Source of the DNA: Pseudomonadota bacterium
Lineage (GTDB): Bacteria > Pseudomonadota > Gammaproteobacteria > Burkholderiales > Burkholderiaceae_C
Assembly: GCA_018241325.1 (NCBI GenBank)
Contig: JAFEEB010000007.1
Coordinates: forward strand, 1-37,921
DNA length: 37,921 nt
Direction: 5' to 3'
Under the pieces are notes generated by a model. It did no database searches. It had not been told where the DNA came from and saw nothing but the letters and a program-made list of their open reading frames with translations. Numbering within the stretch: the first letter of the stretch is position 1; each line of letters opens with the position of its first letter. Made by a program: the position numbers and the translations under genes. Shown piece after piece: positions 34,891 through 37,921 of this stretch.

Positions 34891-36234
34891 TCAGCGATCG
34901 GGCTCTGGCGGGCGCAGGCGGCTGGCCGGAAACAGCGCCGAAAACACCGATCCGCGCCCCGGCGCGCTCTCGATCTCGAGCTGCGCGCCGTGGCGCAGCA
35001 GCACATGCTTGACGATGGCCAGGCCCAGGCCCGTGCCGCCGGTGTCGCGCGAGCGGCTGCGATCGATGCGGTAGAAGCGCTCGGTCAGGCGCGGCAGGTG
35101 CTCGGGCGCGATGCCGGGGCCGTTGTCGCGCACGGAAAAGCGGGCACTGCCATCGGGCAGAGGCGCCCACTGCACCGTGATGGTGCCGCCGGCGGGGGTG
35201 TAGCGCACGGCGTTGCTCACCAGGTTGGACAGCGCGCTGTGCAGCTCGGGGGCGCGGCCGGCGATCTGGCCGGCGGCGCGCTGCGCGGCCTCATCGGGAA
35301 AATGCAGCCGCTGCGGCGCGGCCCCTGCGGGCAGCACCAGGTGCGAGAGCGCCTGCGCCTCGCGCTCGCAGCGCTGCAGCAGTTGCTGCACGGGCGTCCA
35401 CTCGTCCAGGCCGGGCGCGGGGCTGCCCTCCAGGCGCGACAGGGTCAGCAAGTCCTGCACCAGATGCTGCATGCGCTCGGCCTGCTGCGCCATCAGGGCC
35501 AGATAGCGCGCGCGCTCGGGCTCGTCGAGCGGCAGGGTCTGCAAGGTCTCGACAAAGCCGGCGAGCACGGTCAGCGGCGTGCGGATTTCATGCGAGACGT
35601 TGGCCACGAAGTCGCGCCGCATGGCCTCGGCCTGCTCCAGTTGGGTGACGTCGCGCGAAAGCATGAGCCGGCGCCCGTCGCCATAGGGATACAGCTGCAC
35701 CGACAGCCGCACGGGGTGCTTGGGCGTGCTCTCGCGCCCGGCCAGCAACACGTCGTGCGTGTAATCGCGCGCCGCCAGGTAGGCACTGAAGGCCGGATCG
35801 CGCAGCAGGTTGCTCACCGACTGCATCCGGTCGCGCTGCACGTCCAGGCCGAAATGCTGCGCCGCCTGTTGGTTGCACCACTCGATGTGTCCTTCGCCGT
35901 CCATCAGCAGCACCCCGTTGGGCGTGGCCTGCAAGGCGGCGAGGATCGCTTGCAGGCGCGCTTCGCTGGCGGCCACCAGCTGCTGCTGCTGGCGCAGCAG
36001 GCGCCGGGCGCGGTCCGCCGCCTCGCCCCACATGCCCCGCATCGACGGGGCGCTTGCCAAGTCGCCCTGACGCAGCCAGGCCAGCACGCGCCCGCCGCGC
36101 CACAAGTCCCACGCAAACCACAGCCAGGCGGCCGTGCCCGCGCCCGCCAGCGCGCCCCAGAAGCCCGCCTGCCAGCCGCCCAGCGCCGCGCCCGCCAGCT
36201 GGCACAGCAAGAAAAACAGCAGGCGCAGGGCCAC
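34891..36234 (-). CDS. phoR: Phosphate regulon sensor histidine kinase PhoR
   Basis: This is a 447-aa inner-membrane sensor kinase. Two N-terminal hydrophobic segments (LLFFLLCQLAGAAL and FWGALAGAGTAAWLWFAW) are followed by a PAS-like domain (ILAALQATPNGVLLMDGEG). The phosphoacceptor is His215 in VSHEIRTPL. The ATP-binding domain has N-box NLVSNAVRYT, DNGPGI and GGTGLGLAIV. It begins 6 bp after the phoB stop and has no large periplasmic sensor domain, as is normal for PhoR, which senses through PstSCAB-PhoU. Confidence 0.95.
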   Translation of the reverse strand: MALRLLFFLLCQLAGAALGGWQAGFWGALAGAGTAAWLWFAWDLWRGGRVLAWLRQGDLASAPSMRGMWGEAADRARRLLRQQQQLVAASEARLQAILAALQATPNGVLLMDGEGHIEWCNQQAAQHFGLDVQRDRMQSVSNLLRDPAFSAYLAARDYTHDVLLAGRESTPKHPVRLSVQLYPYGDGRRLMLSRDVTQLEQAEAMRRDFVANVSHEIRTPLTVLAGFVETLQTLPLDEPERARYLALMAQQAERMQHLVQDLLTLSRLEGSPAPGLDEWTPVQQLLQRCEREAQALSHLVLPAGAAPQRLHFPDEAAQRAAGQIAGRAPELHSALSNLVSNAVRYTPAGGTITVQWAPLPDGSARFSVRDNGPGIAPEHLPRLTERFYRIDRSRSRDTGGTGLGLAIVKHVLLRHGAQLEIESAPGRGSVFSALFPASRLRPPEPDR

Positions 36235-36240
36235 GGTCGA

Positions 36241-36945
36241 CTACGCGCTGGGCCCGTGCGCCGCGGCGGTGATGCGGTAGCCGGCGCCGCGCACGGTCTC
36301 CAGCAGCACGGCGGCTTCGCCCAGCGCCTCGCGCAGGCGCTTGATGTGCACGTCCACGGTGCGCTCCTCGATGAAGACATGGTCACCCCAGACCTTGTCC
36401 AGCAGCTGCGCGCGGCTGTGCACGCGTTCGGCGTGGCGCATCAGGTGGTGCAGCAGCTTGAACTCGGTCGGCCCCAGCTTCAGGGGCTGGCCTCGCCAGC
36501 TCACGCGATAGGTGTCGGGATCGAGGTGCAGGTCGGCCACGGTCACGCTCTCGCCGCTGTGCTCGGGCGCGCGCCGGCGCAGTACGGCGCGGATGCGCGC
36601 CAGCAGCTCCTGCGTCGAAAACGGCTTGGTGATGTAGTCATCGGCGCCGGCGTCCAGCCCCGCCACCTTCTCGGGCTCGTCGCCGCGCGCGGTCAGCATG
36701 AGGATGGGAATCGACTTGGTGCGCGGATCGGCGCGCCACTTGCGCGCCAGTTGCAGGCCGCTCTGGCCGGGCAGCATCCAGTCGAGCAGCACCACGTCGG
36801 GCAACACGGCGCCCAGCTCGCGCTGCGCCGCCTCGCCGTCCTCGGCCCAGATGGGCGTAAAGCCGTTGTGCCGCAGGTTGACGGCCACCAGCTCGGCGAT
36901 GGCGGCTTCGTCCTCGACGATGAGAACACGGGGAAAGCTCTTCAT
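36241..36945 (-). CDS. phoB: Phosphate regulon response regulator PhoB
   Basis: This 234-aa OmpR-family regulator has a receiver domain with E11, D12 and phosphoacceptor Asp55 (VVLLDWMLPG), Thr in MLTARG and Lys in ITKPFS. The C-terminal winged helix contains VSWRGQPLKLGPTEFKLL and VFIEERTVDVHIKRLREAL, matching PhoB DNA-binding residues. The start codon overlaps the phoU stop by 4 bp. It would bind Pho boxes in phosphate-starvation promoters; none was identified in the window. Confidence 0.97.
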   Translation of the reverse strand: MKSFPRVLIVEDEAAIAELVAVNLRHNGFTPIWAEDGEAAQRELGAVLPDVVLLDWMLPGQSGLQLARKWRADPRTKSIPILMLTARGDEPEKVAGLDAGADDYITKPFSTQELLARIRAVLRRRAPEHSGESVTVADLHLDPDTYRVSWRGQPLKLGPTEFKLLHHLMRHAERVHSRAQLLDKVWGDHVFIEERTVDVHIKRLREALGEAAVLLETVRGAGYRITAAAHGPSA

Positions 36946-37643
36946 TGAACGACGGATTCGATGTCTTCCAGTGCCGTGTGGCGCACGTCCTTGCCTTCGA
37001 CCAGATAGATGATGAGCTCGGCCACGTTTTTCGAATGATCGCCGATGCGCTCGATCGCCTTGGCCAGAAACAGCAGGTCCAGGCTGGGGGAGATGGTGCG
37101 CGCATCTTCCATCATGTAGGTGACGAGCTTGCGCACGAAACCGTCGAATTCGCGGTCGATCAGATCGTCTTCCTTCAGGATGGCCAGCGCAGCCCGCGTG
37201 TCCAGGCGCGCAAACGCATCCAGCGCCTTGCGCAGCAGGCCCGAGGCCAGGTCGGCGGCCACGCGCAGGTCGCTGCTGGGCAGCGAGCGCGCCGCGCCGC
37301 TCTCGATGATGGAGCGCACCATGCGCGCCATGCGGGTGGCCTCGTCACCCATGCGCTCGAGGTTGGCCGTGGCCTTGGAAAACGCCATCACCAGGCGCAA
37401 ATCGCGCGCCGTGGGCTGGCGCCGGGCAATGATGGTGATCAGTTCGTGGTCGATCTCGACTTCCATCTGGTTGACGCGGTTCTCGATGAACTGCACCCGC
37501 TCGGCGGCCTCGGTGCTGAACTCGGAGAGCGCCATGATGGCCTGATGGATCTGCGATTCGACCAGGCCGCCCAGCTCCATGACGCGGGCCGAAACCTGGT
37601 TGAGTTCGCTGTCGAACTGGGATGAAAGATGTTTGTCTGCCAT
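36942..37643 (-). CDS. phoU: Phosphate transport system regulator PhoU
   Basis: This 233-aa all-helical protein transmits the phosphate status of the Pst transporter to PhoR. It shows two repeated three-helix bundles, each with the metal-binding E-x-x-x-D pattern: NLERMGDEATRMARM in the first and AIERIGDHSKNVAELI in the second. It lies 11 bp after pstB and overlaps phoB by 4 bp, the typical gene order. Confidence 0.97.
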   Translation of the reverse strand: MADKHLSSQFDSELNQVSARVMELGGLVESQIHQAIMALSEFSTEAAERVQFIENRVNQMEVEIDHELITIIARRQPTARDLRLVMAFSKATANLERMGDEATRMARMVRSIIESGAARSLPSSDLRVAADLASGLLRKALDAFARLDTRAALAILKEDDLIDREFDGFVRKLVTYMMEDARTISPSLDLLFLAKAIERIGDHSKNVAELIIYLVEGKDVRHTALEDIESVVQ

Positions 37644-37654
37644 GGTGCGTATCC

Positions 37655-37921
37655 TCAGCCGAAGCGGCCCGTGATGTAGTCTTCCGTCTCCTTGCGCTGC
37701 GGCTTGAAGAACATCTGCTCGGTGGCGCCGAACTCCACCAGGTCACCCAGGTACATGTAGGCCGTGAAGTCGCTGCAGCGCGCGGCCTGCTGCATGTTGT
37801 GCGTGACGATCACCACGGTGTATTCGCTCTTGAGCTCGGCGATCAGCTCCTCGATCTTGGCGGTGGAAATCGGGTCCAGCGCCGAGCAGGGCTCGTCCAG
37901 CAGCAGCACCTCGGGCTTGAT
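37655..37921 (-). CDS. pstB: Phosphate ABC transporter ATP-binding protein PstB (5' end beyond window)
   Basis: These are the last 88 residues of PstB. The frame is open to the window edge. Visible are the Walker [13 protein letters not shown], the H-loop in [15 protein letters not shown] and the conserved ending [15 protein letters not shown]. It would power phosphate import with PstSCA, which are expected upstream. The match to PstB C-termini is close and the neighbours are phoU and phoB. Confidence 0.97.
   Translation of the reverse strand: MKPEVLLLDEPCSALDPISTAKIEELIAELKSEYTVVIVTHNMQQAARCSDFTAYMYLGDLVEFGATEQMFFKPQRKETEDYITGRFG

Noticed and set aside
33430-36948. 1172-aa open frame on the plus strand
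   Set aside because: It is antisense to lexA, phoR and phoB, which have clear motifs. Its composition (Gln, Gly, Arg, His and Ala rich) is that of a shadow frame in high-GC DNA.

Overview
The window is high-GC DNA from a betaproteobacterium, most likely family Comamonadaceae (Acidovorax/Ottowia/Alicycliphilus-like). The evidence is the gene families and their order (pstB-phoU-phoB-phoR, lexA, rpmB-rpmG) and three copies of a short intergenic repeat with a GCGCTT...AAGCGC core that I associate with this family. The assignment is by recognition, not by a search.

Region 1 (1-13061) is accessory DNA that looks like a defence island. It starts inside hsdS, followed by hsdR of a type I restriction-modification system (hsdM presumably lies before the window), then a DnaJ-like protein with a J domain and four zinc-finger-type motifs but no G/F linker. 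Next comes a cassette: a HigA/NadS-like XRE regulator with a 17-bp palindrome placed between its -35 and -10 elements, a AAA+ ATPase, a cytoplasmic subtilisin-like (S8) protease with a complete Asp/His/Ser triad, and an 839-aa XPD/DinG-like helicase whose C-terminus carries a probable PD-(D/E)xK nuclease. ATPase and protease are 3 bp apart, and the helicase follows 33 bp later with a strong ribosome site. This is the best candidate for an under-described system. The island ends at a decayed SRAP (YedK-like) gene.

Region 2 (13116-24333, minus strand) is one tightly packed eight-gene operon. In transcription order it encodes a single-chain acyl-CoA carboxylase (BC-BCCP-CT), an acyl-CoA ligase, a TetR regulator, two ABC ATPases, a periplasmic binding protein and two permeases of the peptide/opine/nickel family. 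A 20-bp near-perfect palindrome upstream of the first gene is the likely TetR operator. The operon reads as import, CoA activation and carboxylation of an unknown organic acid.

Region 3 (24549-25591, minus strand) holds tRNA-Pro(UGG), tRNA-Arg(UCU), rpmB, rpmG and tRNA-Ser(UGA), with terminators after rpmG and after tRNA-Ser.

Region 4 (25610-33427, minus strand) is acyl-CoA and related metabolism: a Nu-class-like GST, an acyl-CoA dehydrogenase next to an APH-like phosphotransferase, a Crp/Fnr regulator, an enoyl-CoA hydratase/isomerase overlapping a 3-hydroxyacyl-CoA dehydrogenase, and a D-2-hydroxyacid dehydrogenase. Several repeats sit between these genes, including a 169-bp MITE-like palindrome whose terminal arm supplies the stop codon of the Crp-like gene.

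Region 5 (33517-37921, minus strand) is core genome: a small unknown protein, lexA with two LexA-box-like sites, and the phosphate-control genes phoR, phoB, phoU and the 3' end of pstB, which is cut by the window edge.
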